DNA of 64,000 nucleotides from Pseudomonadota bacterium (GTDB lineage: Bacteria; Pseudomonadota; Gammaproteobacteria; Competibacterales; Competibacteraceae): positions 1 to 64,000 of the forward strand of contig JAKLIY010000005.1 in assembly GCA_022709365.1 (NCBI GenBank), given 5' to 3'. The translations under genes were made by a program, and so were the position numbers. Each line of letters starts with the position of its first letter. Positions within the stretch are counted from its first letter, which is position 1. The notes beneath the pieces were generated by a model. The model was not told where the DNA came from and searched no databases. It saw only the letters and a program-made list of their open reading frames with translations. Shown piece by piece: positions 63,859 through 64,000 of this stretch.

Positions 63859-64000
63859 CTACTGTTCCAAATCAGCGCTGGTGATGGGGTAATCGATTCC
63901 AGCCCGTTCCAGATCGGCGAAGGTGGTCGGTTGCCGCGCCGGATCGATTTCCAGTCCGAGTAACAGGCCAATCTGCGACAGGGAGAACAGCCCACGCACT
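63859..64000 (-). CDS. 3' end of an unidentified gene
   Basis: The minus strand carries 46 residues ending in TAG (63859-63861): RGLFSLSQIGLLLGLEIDP, PTTFADLERAGIDYPITSAD. Protein-like composition and good codon use suggest a real gene continuing past 64000. I cannot name it from this fragment. It converges on aroB, with 21 bases between stops. Confidence 0.5.
   Translation of the reverse strand, partial: VRGLFSLSQIGLLLGLEIDPARQPTTFADLERAGIDYPITSADLEQ

Overview
The window is a GC-rich bacterial chromosome segment with tightly packed genes. Gene content points to a gammaproteobacterium: DksA, a T2SS gspCDEF block, ZnuABC, a gltBD pair, an aroKB pair, a YqiB-like DUF1249 gene, a CoaD plus Alvin-type ferredoxin pair, an OprI/Lpp-like lipoprotein and a SrfB/SrfC locus. 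A lineage near Competibacteraceae/Chromatiales would fit, but the sequence alone cannot fix the placement. I saw no rRNA, tRNA or CRISPR array.

Region 1 (about 330-14040) is the most unusual part. Nine co-directional genes encode a membrane-tailed CheY-like protein, a membrane-anchored coiled-coil protein, an actin/Hsp70-fold SrfB homologue, a small membrane protein, a TerD domain fused to a SrfC-like P-loop GTPase, two large single-span membrane proteins with long Pro-rich segments (one SrfA-like at its N-terminus and DUF2135/YfaP-like at its C-terminus), an orphan TAXI-type periplasmic binding protein and a small membrane protein. I read this as an expanded SrfABC-type envelope-stress or effector machine joined to the Ter chemical-stress system.

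Region 2 (14070-16930) holds an OsmC-family protein and a cell-wall cluster: an L,D-transpeptidase lipoprotein, an Lpp/OprI-like lipoprotein and a convergent LysM L,D-transpeptidase. The last two are separated by a perfect 23-bp-arm bidirectional terminator. Region 3 (17220-22340) is a complete hoxFUYHW operon for a bidirectional NAD-linked [NiFe] hydrogenase. It is followed by a convergent esterase, an IS110 remnant, ggt, thiD and a hotdog thioesterase.

Region 4 (27980-35690) has gspCDEF converging on a short iscRS unit. Region 5 (35690-37700) is AT-richer and looks acquired: a LysM lipoprotein with 48-bp coding repeats and a RelE/ParE-like toxin-antitoxin pair. Next come a DUF1249 gene with a decayed metallophosphoesterase fragment, coaD, a ferredoxin, an orphan PotD, dksA, the znuA/znuCB zinc importer, hemE with a Nudix gene, a Uma2-like nuclease gene and gltBD.

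Region 6 (53020-58055) is a two-gene candidate defence or DNA-processing cassette: an AAA+ ATPase with a PD-(D/E)XK-like tail, translationally coupled to an MmeI-like Type IIG methyltransferase-nuclease. Region 7 has divergent class II and class I fructose-bisphosphate aldolases, a CBS protein, a tail-anchored coiled-coil protein, aroKB and the 3' end of an unidentified gene. Short C/G-rich palindromic repeats punctuate many intergenic gaps.
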